Source of the DNA: Tetrastigma voinierianum
Taxonomy: Eukaryota > Streptophyta > Magnoliopsida > Vitales > Vitaceae
Assembly (NCBI GenBank): GCA_016808115.1
Contig: JAEQBH010005424.1
Span: 310,001 to 374,000 of the forward strand
DNA length: 64,000 nucleotides
Direction of reading: 5' to 3'
The notes under the pieces were generated by a model. The model had not been told where the DNA came from and did no database searches. It saw only the letters and a program-made list of their open reading frames with translations. Of this stretch, positions 33,166 through 43,809 are shown piece by piece; position 1 is the first letter of the stretch; the number at the start of each line of letters is the position of its first letter. The position numbers and the translations under genes were made by a program.

Positions 33166-33526
33166 GAGTTACGTGTCACTGTAATTTATTTTTTGAAACA
33201 AATATTTATTTTAGCTTATTCTTCAAAAATTTGGTCTTCCCACCCGAATGTCATATAAGAGACTCACATTTTAATATAAAAAATTTATTAAAACCGCTAG
33301 ATAACTACGGCTTTATTTTTAAATTAAAGTTATAGTTATTAATTGCGACTTTATTTTTTGAACATAAATTTCTCTTTTACAACCACGATTTTTTATAATA
33401 AAATGAGAATCTCTTTTTTATGTCGCATTCCTACATGACATTGGGAGTTCAAATTGAATATAAGTTTGAAAAATGAGTTAAAATCAATATTTGTTTCAAA
33501 AAACATGTTACTTTGACACATAACTC
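33166..33526. mobile_element. Foldback MITE with long inverted arms
   Basis: The two halves are inverted copies: GAGTTACGTGTCA with tttttgaaacaaatatt at the left, and tgacacataactc preceded by aatatttgtttcaaaaa at the right. Similarity extends about 100 bases inward. Flanks acgtgatta (33156-33164) and atgtgattt (33527-33535) agree at 7 of 9 bases, fitting an old 9-bp duplication as left by Mutator-type elements. It has no coding capacity. Confidence 0.65.
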
Positions 33527-33534
33527 ATGTGATT

Positions 33535-33743
33535 TGTGAGTATCATGGATTTTAAACCCACTACTCGATAGGCCCAAGGCTCGGGCCGTCTACCAGTCCG
33601 CCTCGGCTCACCGATACAGGCGCCCCAAGCCTACCTCCATTAAAGCCCCAGAGGGCACCAACTAGACTCGAAACCCAGGTCCTGGCTTCATAAAGTCGAG
33701 GTGTCCTCCCGCAGGCCACCTCGTGGTAACCTATTAAAACTCA
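33535..33743 (+). mobile_element. 5' LTR of Tat element G2, first part
   Basis: TGTGAGTATCATGG, then CCCACTACTCGATAGGCC, matches the reverse complement of the LTR starts at 25210 and 47708. It stops at 33743, where solo LTR X1 begins, and resumes at 36152. Confidence 0.75.
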
Positions 33744-35702
33744 TGTAACGTCTCAAAATACCCTATAATTTTTATAATAATTTTATTATATATTCCTTAT
33801 AAATCAAATCAAATCCTCGCTTTTCTTGAAACATAAATTGTTAAATCGTGAAAAGTAAAATGAAAATGTGAGCATATGATTAAGTATTATATGCTAAAAT
33901 GAGAAATTGATGGAACCCGGAAATAAACCTAAGTAAAAAATGGTAAATTTGGAAATTTATAAAATGAGGACCTAAGGGTCAAATGATAAGATTAAATGCT
34001 AAAATCAATTAAATGATAAAATGGAAGTTAAATTAAGACCAAAAGGGAGAAAAATGAGAAATATAAATTGTGTGTAAGCCAAACATGGCCTTACACTTAA
34101 TAGGAGGAATAAGACCAAATGTGGTCTTAGAATGCTCATTTGGAGCAAAACCGTATTTGGAGAAGAGAGTGAGAGGAGAAGCTAGGGTTTGGGAGTATGA
34201 GATTTCACAAGTAAAAATCCTCCATGTTTTGGCGCAAGATCTTGCAAGAGGAAGGAAGGTTAAGAAAGCTAGCTTCAAGTACATAGTGATTTGAGGTATG
34301 TAACTAAGCCTCAAATTTGTATTTGATGTTCGTTAGAAAACCCTTAATCCATCCACGGTTTTGCTCATGGTCAGTTTAGGATGGTATTTGGACACTGAGA
34401 GTTTCTTAATGAGCTTAGTTTCGAGGATTTTTTGGAGAAAATAGCAAAAAATGAGCAAAGAGAAAAACTGGCAAAAATCTGAATATACAAAGAATAAGTT
34501 AAGACCTTCGCGTTAAAGGTAGCCCCACGCCGCACAGCAACTACCTCACCGTGGCAAGGCCTAGGGCCAAAAAGGCCACCTCTCGAGTCTGGGCTCTTCT
34601 CGAAAGGTACTTGGGTTCAACTCCAAGACCGTTAACGAAAATTAATCAACATTCAATAAAAATGTATAATAATTGTTTATCCACTAAGAGTGGCATGATT
34701 GTTATTGACTAGGGATGGGTGAGGATCACCTAACCTAGGACCAAGATCGAAGGGAAGGAAACTAGAGCCGACAACTTCGGTTTGTTCACTGACTCTATCC
34801 TTATTTCAAGTGTTTTGGTAGTATACCAAATAAATCTGAAATTATTATATGGAATGAGTATATCTTTGAAATGATATTGCATTAAGTGCATATGGATTTG
34901 AAAACGTGATAATTGAAAAGATTGGACGATTAATTGCATGTAAAAGATTAATCGAATTGTAATGAATTGGTCAATTCGACATCTTGAATTGAATCGATAT
35001 ATCAATGAACAGCCTCTACGGATGCCCCACCGCATCCGCCATGCGAAGGCACTTCAAAATTATCCAATGTCCTATCAGCCGGATACCAATCGTGGCATCC
35101 ACATGATGGTGTATGACATTGAAGAAATGTTCCACTTGGCGATGCACCAATTCCAAGATCCAAGATGATGGGGAGATCGAATTGAAGTGTGTAAGCACAT
35201 TACCGATCGATAAAAGGACGGATCAATCGAACTGAACTGGCCATGAATGTGAATTGCATAGACAAAGTGAATTAACGAACTTGAAGAGCGTAAATGGGAT
35301 TTGTAAACTAAACACATCTTTAAGAATGTACGTTGAATCTCATGAATTGAATTGTGGTATGATTTGTTGCATTTGAAAATGCATATTTGATATGACCAAT
35401 GATTTGTAAAGTGAAAGCATGCGAAAATGAATAAGCATGAGTATTGTTTGATATAAAAGGCATGATTTAATGATAAATGCATGTCATGTTAAAATGAAAA
35501 TTGGAATATAATTATATAGAACCACTAAGCATGAAAATGCTCAGCGTATAGTTTTTATCTATGCGCAGGTTACGAGTAAATGGACAGGAGGCCAAGAGCA
35601 AGAAGCATAGAGTCATAGAGAAAGTTGCGAAGTATAAGTATATACCCCGTCATTTGCATATCATATCTTTTGAACATGTGATATTTTGTGGACAAAAGAG
35701 TT

Positions 35703-35716
35703 GAACTCTGATACCA
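35703..35716 (-). promoter_or_regulatory. Inverted primer-binding site inside LTR X1
   Basis: The minus strand reads TGGTATCAGAGTTC, an excellent tRNA-iMet primer site, separated by cttaag from an inverted copy of the LTR 3' end (35723 onward). X2 has the same layout at 52180-52198. A primer site should lie outside the LTR, so this is displaced internal sequence. Confidence 0.8.
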
Positions 35717-35722
35717 CTTAAG

Positions 35723-36151
35723 TGTAGCGACCCCCAAGCCTGGTCTAACCCGGTTGGTGGATCCGAACCGAAACCCCGAGGACGCTTCTTTTTATTTACC
35801 TTTTTATTAAATTTTATTTTTCCAAAATGTCGCAACCCGAATCCCCAGCCCAACCCGAATGGCGGATCCGAATTATATAAGAGTAAATGTTTATGGGCCT
35901 ACCATTTGAAAATGCTTCCGCGTAATTGAAAACCCTAAAACGAAATTACATAAATAAATGTTTTGATAAGATAAATGAAACGCTGAGGCAACTGCCCGGT
36001 TCGATCCACCATTTAGGTCAAGTCGATTCGGCCAAGACATTTTTGAAAAAGAAAATTTAATAAAAAGGTAAATAAAAAGAATTAACCGAGCATCCCCGGG
36101 TTTGGGTTTGGATCCGCCAACCGGGTCGGACCGGGCTTGGGGGTCGCTACA
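35723..36151. repeat. 429-bp hairpin made from two inverted LTR ends
   Basis: Both ends read TGTAGCGACCCCCAAGCC inward. The left arm (35723 to about 35876) and the reverse complement of the right arm (36151 to about 36000) stay similar through CCCGGTTGG(t/c)GGATCC, TTCTTTTTATTTACC and TTTTTATTAAATTTT. A stable cruciform or hairpin transcript is possible. Confidence 0.85.
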
Positions 36152-36585
36152 CCAAGTCCCCCATTCGATCGTCCTCCTGCTTATGGCAAGTTCTCTACGG
36201 ACGAATGGATAAAGGCGGAAAGTACACAAAAGGTATTTATCCACGAATTTCCTAATTTCTAAATCCCTTACTTCTCAAAGGATTGATCCTTGATAAGGAA
36301 GAATCAGTCTTAGATAAGGAAAGAGAAATTTTGTGCCTAAGAAAAGGAGATTCTTTCCGAAGAAAGAAAGGAAAGGATTCATGAACCACTTTCTATAAAT
36401 CAAAAGGATTCCCATGATGAAGAGGTACGCAATCCTAACTGTGTGAACTTCCTTCTTCTTCCTCTCCGTATTTTTGCTAAGTTAATCATAGGAAATGCGG
36501 TCGGCCCACCGTCGCCGGATCGCCCTTTTTGGCAGGTTTACATTACATCGTTGATGCCCTAGAGGTTAGACAATTGCTGTAACAA
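36152..36585 (+). mobile_element. 5' LTR of Tat element G2, second part
   Basis: It resumes after X1 with tcccccattcg, then gtatttatccacgaattt, aatcccttacttctcaaagg and ttgataaggaagaat, matching the reverse complement of 47290-47480. It ends ctgtaacaa just before the primer-binding site. Part 1 and part 2 together give an LTR of about 640 bp. Confidence 0.75.
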
Positions 36586-36606
36586 ATAATCGCGCCATTC
36601 GTGGGA
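36586..36606 (+). promoter_or_regulatory. Primer-binding site of G2
   Basis: ataatcgcgccattcgtggg is a decayed form of the ATTGGCGCCGTCTGTGGGA site and directly follows the LTR end. Confidence 0.6.
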
Positions 36607-36699
36607 ATTGAACAAAGTCTTGCTTTACAAAGGTAAGAGCTTGGTTTCTGACCCCACGCCAAGTAGCCTTCATCACTGAGCTCTATCGATCCCCCATCC

Positions 36700-37880
36700 T
36701 ACGTCTAGTTCACTCAAGGCAATCGCGATGACGAGCATTCCGATACACCAATCTCTAAAAGATCATTTCCTCCATTGGCTTCAGGACATGGAGAGAAAGT
36801 AAGAGGAACAAGCAAGGCAAATGAAAGAGTTACGTGATCGTGCCGAAGGCTATGGTGTGAGAATGACCACTAAGTAGCGCCCATATTGAAAAAATACAAT
36901 TCAGTAAAAGACGCATGAGATAAAGGCCACACGGCAACCGATCGCTCGCGATAAAGGGAAGGTTCCATTCCTCCCGATGACGCGCCGACACCCCAACTGA
37001 CAATGAATCACCCCAGGGAAACTCCCCATCACTTCTAATCTCTGCCAAGAAGAATACTCAGGAAATCACAAAGACCATATCACTCAAAAGGCCTCGCCAC
37101 CCCGCCTCTCGTTGATGCTGTTAGCAAAGGCATCCATGTGGCAAGGAGAGAGGGCAAGGCGCAGGCGTGAGATGCACCTGCAGGGTCAAGCCCTAGGGGA
37201 ACTCCGGGCCAAAGGTCGCCCTTAGGCATGCTTGCCACCGCCACTCCCGCACAACTCCGCTGCACACACCAACATTTTACATACCACCGACGACCCTAAT
37301 TCTGAGACCCGATGACATGCTCTCTTCACCCCTAAATCAACACATCCTTGATTGTGAGCTACCCCACGGGTTTGCCATTCCAGCTTTCACCGTGTTCGAT
37401 TGCTCGCCTGATCCCTACGACCATATGCTCTATTACAACCAAGTAATGACACTGAATGCTGATAACAACCGGCTGTTATACAAAGTATTCTCGGCCAGTT
37501 TGAGAGGGCCAACGCTGACTTTGTTTCATAAGCTCCCGGACTACTCAATAAATTCGTTCAACAAACTATGGGCCGCATTCATATCACAATATCTCTGCTC
37601 GGTGCAACAAAAGAGAAATATCAGCTCCTTACAAACCATTCTCAAACAAGAAGAAGAGTCAATTCATGACTTCACAAAAAGGTTCGGGCAAGCCGTCCAA
37701 CAAATAGAGTCGTATAGCATGGACGTCGTCCTCCAAAACTTTAGGAGAAGATTTGGGTCATCCACTCCTTTCTTCCAGTCACTATCTTTAGGCCAACAAC
37801 GATGGAAGAATTATACAAATGAGCCGATACACTCACCGCCGGGAGGACAATATCCATGCAAATGGCCTGCATCAATATGA
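36700..37880 (+). pseudogene. Gag of Tat element G2
   Basis: The best-kept gag in the window: 187 uninterrupted codons from 37317. It runs MLSSPLNQHILDCELPHGF, AFTVFDCSPDPYDHMLYYNQ, then the capsid core FNKLWAAFISQYLCSVQQKR, ISSLQTILKQEEESIHDFTK and SYSMDVVLQNFRRRFG. The N-terminal 600 bases before it are broken. The start codon is internal to the original protein. Gag would assemble the particle; the frame changes after FFQSLSLG. Confidence 0.85.
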
Positions 37881-38329
37881 TTACTAGCCGACGATCGAAG
37901 GAAATAGTCGCCAGAAGCAGCCCCCATCCAAGGAAAGTCGAACAGATCGTATGATCCCGCGGATCAATCACAAAAGAATAGAGAGCCCTCGCACTTACTC
38001 CCGAACGCCTCTTACGAGAGGCTATCGTCATCATTCACGACTTGCCGTAGTTTAAAATGGCCCGCCCGATCCGATAAAAGATCCTTCCCAAAGGAACAGA
38101 TCCTTGCGGTGAGACTATCATAGAGATCATGGGCATGAGACCGGTAGATGCTTAAGTCTAAAGTACTTGGTGGAAAAGCTGATCAAAGCGGGGCACCTCA
38201 GGAGGTATATCAAGGAAATTGACCAAGGGTCGGAACCAAGGCAAGATGCAAACAGAATCGTAGCCAATGCAGTAGCCCCACCAGAATCTAAACCAGCCAT
38301 AAACTATATACTGGGCGGTCCGTCTGACG

Positions 38330-38760
38330 ACCAATATCAATCAAAGCACCAATAGAAGAAACTCTTGAGAGCAGCCACGATTAAGGCCAGGGTGAACGCC
38401 ATCCACACGGGGAGCAGTCGTGCAAAAAATTAAGCCAATAGATGGCCTCATATCCTTTCCTTTGGTCAACCCGAGTAGGGTCATTGTGCCCCACTATGAT
38501 GCGCTAGTGCTCACCAGACATTAATGGTTTGATGTACATGTGGTACTAAATGGACCCCGACAACATGTTAGAAATTTATTACAACTACCACTTTAAAGTG
38601 CATGAAGCTTTCCTCATGAATGCTAAACTCAGCTAGGCGAATCCTCTCTGGCTTCAACGGGGCAACTACCATGACATTAGGAGATGTCGCACTTCCTATA
38701 ACAACATGACCAATCACTCAGCAAATTTTGTTCTCAGTTGTTAAAGATTTGGGGCCTTAC
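38330..38760 (+). pseudogene. Protease region of G2, heavily decayed
   Basis: Across frames KATIKARVNAIHTG (38365-38410) aligns with the start of the G1 and G3 protease blocks. CAPLYDALVLT-like and TMTLGDVALP-like segments follow. The active-site stretch is scrambled by indels, so no intact D-P-G can be read. Confidence 0.6.
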
Positions 38761-39059
38761 AATGCCATAGTGGGGCGGACTTGGCTACACTCGATGAAAG
38801 CTATCCCCTCAACCTACCACCAAACGATAAGTTATTTGACTAACGCTGGGCAAGTTGACCTTTAAGGCCAAATTTTGTCGCACAACAAGAAAGACAAATG
38901 TCTATGCAGGTGCAAAGAGGGGCGAACAATTCTGAAAATCCTCCCTTTAAATATCACACCCCAGCATAGCAATCACAGGTTACCTCCCAGATTAGGGCCA
39001 AAGAGAGGGACCCATTGGTTGTGGATCCCTAGAAATAGTAATATTGGACGGGCCGGAGA

Positions 39060-39990
39060 AGTTCACATACGTCAGTACTCTCTTATCTATTAAAGAAAGG
39101 GAGCATATACAAGGGGTGCTATTAAAAAACCTGGACGTGTTCGCCTAGAGTCACTCAGATATGGTCGCAATCGACCCGATATTGGCCTCCCACAAACTTA
39201 ATATTGTCCACGTGGCCAAGTCCTTAAGACAAAAAGTGAGACGCTTACACCCGGACCGCCATCAAATTATTCAGACATAAGTAAACAACCTTCTAAAAGT
39301 AGGTTTCATCAAAGAAATAAAGTACCCCGAATGGCTTGCTAATGTGGTGGTGGTTCCAAAGAAGTGCGGTAAGTGGAGAGTATGTGTAGACTACACGGAC
39401 CTCAACGAAGCATGCTCCAAGGATAGCTTCCCCCTTGCTGCGTATAGACCAAATTGTTGATGCCTCAGCCGAGCACGGGATATTGTCATTTATGGACGCT
39501 TTCTTTGGATACCACCAGATTCCAATGCACCCGCCTGACGCAGAAAAAATGACCCTCATTACACCACACGGGTTATACTGTTACAGTGTAATACCTTTTA
39601 GCTTGAAAAACACTAGAGCGACTTATCAAAGGCTAGTAACCAAGATATTTCAATCACTGATAGGCAAGACCATGGAGGCCTATATCGACGATATGCTCGT
39701 CAAGTCCAAATAACGCCCCAACCACATGAAGCATCTACAAGAAACCTTTGAGTTGTTGCGAAGGTACGGCTTGAAACTAAACCCTTTGAAATGTGCATTC
39801 GGAGTCAGTTCGGGCAAGTTTTTAGGCTTTATGGTAACCCAGAGAGGAATAGAGGCCAATCCCATCTAGCTTAAAGCGGTAATGGACTCTCAAGCTCCTA
39901 CCACCCAAAAGGGAGTACAACAACTGACTAGCCGGTTGGCGGCTCTCAAGCAGTTTATATCCTACTCTACATACCGGTTAAGGCTATTTT
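39060..39990 (+). pseudogene. Reverse transcriptase of G2, truncated by LTR D
   Basis: 39060-39430 gives SHKLNIVHVAKSLRQKVRRL, KVGFIKEIKYPEWLANVVVV, then PKKCGKWRVCVDYTDLNEAC. 39435-39713 is open: RIDQIVDASAEHGILSFMDA, FFGYHQIPMHPPDAEKMT, then TYQRLVTKIFQSL and YIDDMLVKSK with both catalytic Asp residues. ETFELLRRYGLKLNP, KFLGFMVTQRGIEANP and LKGAKRTRWNE follow. The frame ends where LTR D starts, so RNase H and integrase are missing. Confidence 0.88.
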
Positions 39991-40034
39991 TTACGACCCT
40001 AAAAGGAGCCAAACGGACCAGGTGGAATGAGGTA

Positions 40035-42249
40035 TGCTTTAACCCGGGAAAAATTCAATTTTTCTGAAAAATGGTAAAAAAATTTCGGTTGAAAATCGGA
40101 AATTTTCTAGATCTCGGATGACGAAACGAACTTCCCCGTTGAATTCGTCTCGCAAAATCTAGTAAACCCATCGAATTTAGTCAGATTATGAGACAGTCGG
40201 AATTTCACGTTTTTCGAGGCATCGGGTGTCGGGTGACACGTGGCATGACATGTGGTGCATTTGTGTGAATGGTTCACATTGAGCCAAGTGTCAAGTGGAG
40301 GAAATAATGGGAAAGATAAAAAAAAGAAAAAAAAAAGAAAATTAATTAAGAAAAAAAAGAAAATATGATTAAAAAAAAAAGTCTAAAAGGGAAGGAGAGG
40401 AACAAATGGGAGAGAGGGAGAGTGAGAGGAGAGAGGAAAGAGAGAGAGAGAGATTTTTTTTTCTTTTCTTCACTTTTCTCTAAGATTTACAGAAATCGGA
40501 CCGTAGGTTTTCGTCGGAGCAAAACCAAAGTCGGTCCACGCATCGAGAGCTATGCATAGGTACCAAAATCTTGAAGTTTCGTTAAACTCCACGAGGTAGG
40601 AAATTTTCCTACTTGGGTTATTTCTAGCCTAAATGTCATTTAATGGCTTGAGGTTTTCTTAGAGGCCGTAAATTTCAGTCTCAAATTTTTGGGACTGAGT
40701 GTAGGAATTTTTAGGATTTTTTAGGATTTTTTTGGACAGTTCGGGCCGAATTTTCAGGACTGTTTTTGCATAATCCTGGCTAAATTTTCAGGACTGTTTT
40801 CGGACAGTCCGGGTTGAATTTTTAGGACTATTTTCGAGCAGTCTCGGAATGGGTTTGGGTTTGGTTTTAATCCAGACTGGGATGTCTTCAATTTTGTGGG
40901 TGTGTTTTGCATCACAAAGAATTGGCTGACGAACCATGAAGGGACCAAGAGGTGCCCTGTTTTATGTGGGTCCGAGATTTTGGCCATTTTGTGTGTTATT
41001 GTTGGAAAATATTAAATAACATGATGTTGTGTGTAAAAATCATGTTAATATGTGCTTACATGATGTATTAACATGGAAATGGTGATGAATGGAAATTATA
41101 TGTAGGAAATATAATTAACCGAAATTTATAAATGTTCCATGTAGCTCTTATTATGCATGTAGCATGACATAGCATGAAATGGCATATCTGCATTTCATAT
41201 GCACAGGGACATCATCATATTGGGTGTGTGTGCATGGATATGGTCATCCATCATCAGTATTGATGAATGGCTAGTGAACTCGTACTTTGGACGACGTCTA
41301 ATAAATGTCTCACGCTTAAAACATAAAAAGTGAAATATAATTAATTGTGTCATGGCAAGAAGGAGCCGCATCCGTGAAAAGCCTGGAACATGGGTGTAAG
41401 ATATCTACAATGTGTGATCCGAAAAGTTCTGTATTGGTGTAAGAGACCCGCGGCGTAAGCCAAAAAGTTCTATTGCCCAAAGAAGACATTAATTCCGGCC
41501 ATGGTTATCGCATGTACTTCGAAGTCAGGTGATGTGAGCCTGATGACTCAAGATTAGTTTTTACTGGTACTTGCTTTGGCGCATCGTGAGCCGGTAAGGT
41601 CTCGCAGGCGTGTGTCATTGGTACTACCAAAGCGGATTTGCCGTCACACTTGGCATAGGTATGTGTAAGGGAGTCGATTAGTGACTAGGATATGGGCATG
41701 AAGATTCCATGCATGACATACTTACATTCACGCATTTTCACTTGGATGTATGGTCGGGTTTGATCATTGTATGATCATTTAGGTGGGGAGTAACCCTTGT
41801 AGAAGATTATCACTACTGGGCATTGCTCACCCCGTCGCGGGACCCCCTTTTCAAGTACAAGGAGTTTATAGGGAGACGGCGCTCCGACGAGACCGTGATT
41901 GTGAAGAAGGCCAACATGTGGCCTTGACAATATTTTTGTAAAAAAGTATTTACGTAAAAAGACTTGTAATTAAATTCGTTTGGACTATTGTATAAATAGT
42001 CGGGTATGTAATTATGATAAGGGTCGTGGATCTGACTCTTTGCGGACTATAATTAAGCGCTTTATTTCATATTTTAGATTTAAATGTGAATGAATGGATC
42101 CCAGAAGGGATGTATATTGAGATAAGGGATTGCATGGACCCTCAGGTCAATATTACTTCTGTTGAGACCCTGGATGGGTTATGATTATACTGTTATTCAG
42201 GTTGTATGTTGGGTAGAGCTCCCCGAATAAAGGAGGCTCTGCCCGATAT
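40035..42249 (+). mobile_element. LTR D: lone Tekay-type LTR
   Basis: Begins TGCTTTAACCCGGGAAAAATTC within G2 RNase H sequence and matches LTR A (AATTTCACGTTTTTCGAGG, GTGGGGAGTAACCCTTGTAG, GGGCATTGCTCACC) and LTR B near its end (GTAGAGCTCCCCG, AGGAGGCTCTGCCCGAT). The right end stops short of the LTR B terminus and no internal region follows. It is a solo or truncated LTR. The left flank AGGTA is not repeated at the right. Confidence 0.75.
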
Positions 42250-42255
42250 TTTTTT

Positions 42256-42640
42256 TTAAAAGATGGATCCCGATAAATGGAACAAAGGAGGCTCCTCCTC
42301 GGTGCTCTTCAACTTTTTCGAGCCCTCCTTGGCCTTCCGTTCCCAATGCTTAGACCAAGACTTAGCCTTGTCTAAGGACTTTTCTAGGGCACGGGGCTTA
42401 GAGGTAGCCGACTGGGCATAGAGCCGCAACTTCTCAACGTCATCCAACTGATAGTGAAGCTCCTTATGCTGGCGCGCCATATTCCAGATGGCGATGACGG
42501 CCTGCCAAGAAAAAATAGTCAGAAGAAAATCATAACATGAATCCAATATTCAAAACGGTAGAAGTTCAACCATACCAGTTCAGCTGTTTCGTTGAAGCCG
42601 TGGTTATAGATGTACATCGATCTTCGGGCCACTACTGATG
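42256..42640 (-). pseudogene. Tat antisense gene fragment with a short intron
   Basis: Exon 1 (about 42640-42576) reads MYIYNHGFNETAEL. Exon 2 (42501-42256) reads AVIAIWNMARQHKELHYQLD, SATSKPRALEKSLDKAKSWS and KHWERKAKEGSKKLK, a Lys/Glu-rich, probably coiled-coil segment. A 74-nt GT-AG intron lies between them. SKHWERKAKEG matches the G1 antisense gene. The strand is opposite to G2 pol, so the fragment probably belongs to G2, with LTR D and a deletion separating it from G2 pol. G3 RNase H starts abruptly to its right. Confidence 0.65.
42502..42575 (-). other. Candidate 74-nt intron in the antisense gene
   Basis: The donor is GTATGG and the acceptor follows a T-rich tract (TTTTTTCTTGGCAG). 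Exons join in phase 0. Read through, the frame meets TGA before the acceptor, so splicing would be needed. Position and phase agree with the candidate intron at 22138-22220. Confidence 0.6.
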
Positions 42641-42649
42641 GCGCCTCGA

Positions 42650-43460
42650 ATCTTGTGGGCTTCGACCATACTATCCGGGAGTTCTCCCGAGCTCAAGTAG
42701 AGGACTATTAGAGTTATCTAAGAGGGACATGCTTCTTCCATTTCATTCACCCGGTTGGCAGCAATTGACGACTTCGACTGGTAATAGACAGGGAGGAGAA
42801 CTGTTTCTTTGGTTGGTATGGATGTAGCCACTACTGCTAAGGCATCTGCCTTTTCATTTGAACTCCTTGGGATATGCTCAAGCTTCCAAGCCACGGTTTC
42901 CAATCGTAGCTAACCGTGCATACATACTTCATCAGCGCCGGTCCCGCATCTCGTATTCCCGCTTGCCTCTCTTCTACCACCAATCGAGTCACTTTGTACA
43001 TGATGATCTTCTTCACAGGATACCGAGATCAAGTAGATCTATACCCGGCCAGATTGCTTCATATTCTGCCTCACTATTGGACGCTAAGAAGTCTAACCGT
43101 ATAGCCTGCTCTATCCTTTCCCCGATTGGGGCATTAAGTTGCAGATCAACATCGGCTCCTATTTTCTTAAAGCGTCATCCACATTAAGGATCCACCAGTC
43201 GACGTTACTTGGGTCCGTGTCCTGTTGGGGGATCTCTGCCAAAAAGTCTGTTAATATATGTCCCTTTATTGCCAAGCAGGGCTTATACTGGTTACCAAAC
43301 TTGCTTAGCTCAATAGCCCACCGGGCCATCCTTCTTGACAAGTCGAGTTTATGTATGGCCCTTCGCAAGGGAAGATTGGTCAGCACGATGATAGGGTGTG
43401 CTTGGAAGTAAGGGCTGAGTTTTTTATCTACCACACGGAGAGCCAGCATTGTTTTCTCGA
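42650..43460 (-). pseudogene. RNase H domains of Tat element G3
   Basis: 43449-43159 is open and reads KKLSPYFQAHPIIVLTNLPL, LSRRMARWAIELSKFGNQYK and FLAEIPQQDTDP. 42903-42718 reads WKLEHIPRSSNEKADALAVV and LLPVYYQSKSSIAANRVNEM, followed by IVLYLSSGELPDSMVEAHKI to about 42650. This is the same double RNase H layout as in G1. Integrase is absent because the copy is cut at about 42645. Confidence 0.85.
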
Positions 43461-43809
43461 GACAAGTATACCGAGTTTATGCTTTAGATAGGGATTTTCT
43501 TAAGAAGAATACTGGTCTCTATTTCCGGTTTTCATCTTCTTTGAACAGAGTTGTACTCATTGAGACATCTGAAACTGTTAGGTAAAGATAGAGCGTATCA
43601 CCGCCCGAGGCAATGCATCAGCATTTCTAAGTGAGATACTACTTGATTGCCATGAAAGCCTGGTCGTATTACTTATTCCAACCGGTCAGTTTGGCTCCCT
43701 TTAAGGTGGTGAAAAACGGCTTTAATTGATCTGTAAAACGAGATATGAACCATCTGAGAGCGCTACCGGGCTACCAAATACACTCCTTTTCCGAGCTAGA
43801 GTCTGAGAT

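Larger units (their letters stand above)
33744..36151 (+). mobile_element. Solo LTR X1, inserted in the G2 5' LTR
   Basis: Starts TGTAACGTCTCAAAATACCC and ends CTTGGGGGTCGCTACA. It matches the X2 and X3 LTRs on the opposite strand, for example AGAACCACTAAGCATGA...TGCTCAGCG (35519-35550) against 52660-52715 and 58060-58100. It carries no internal coding region. Near its 3' end it contains an inverted copy of its own terminus plus a primer-binding site. Flanks do not form a clean target duplication; about 30 bases of the target seem to be lost. Confidence 0.75.

Noticed and set aside
33560..33740. SINE suggested by ggtttcgagtc on the minus strand
   Set aside because: The interval is explained as the first part of the G2 LTR, and the A-box match is poor.
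34490..34640. SINE suggested by gggttcaactcc (plus strand) in LTR X1
   Set aside because: Only a B-box-like sequence is present. The A-box spacing, tail and target duplication are lacking.
35723..36151. Hairpin as an autonomous foldback transposon
   Set aside because: Both arms are the known 3' end of the surrounding LTR family, one still attached to its primer-binding site, so a retroelement rearrangement explains it better.
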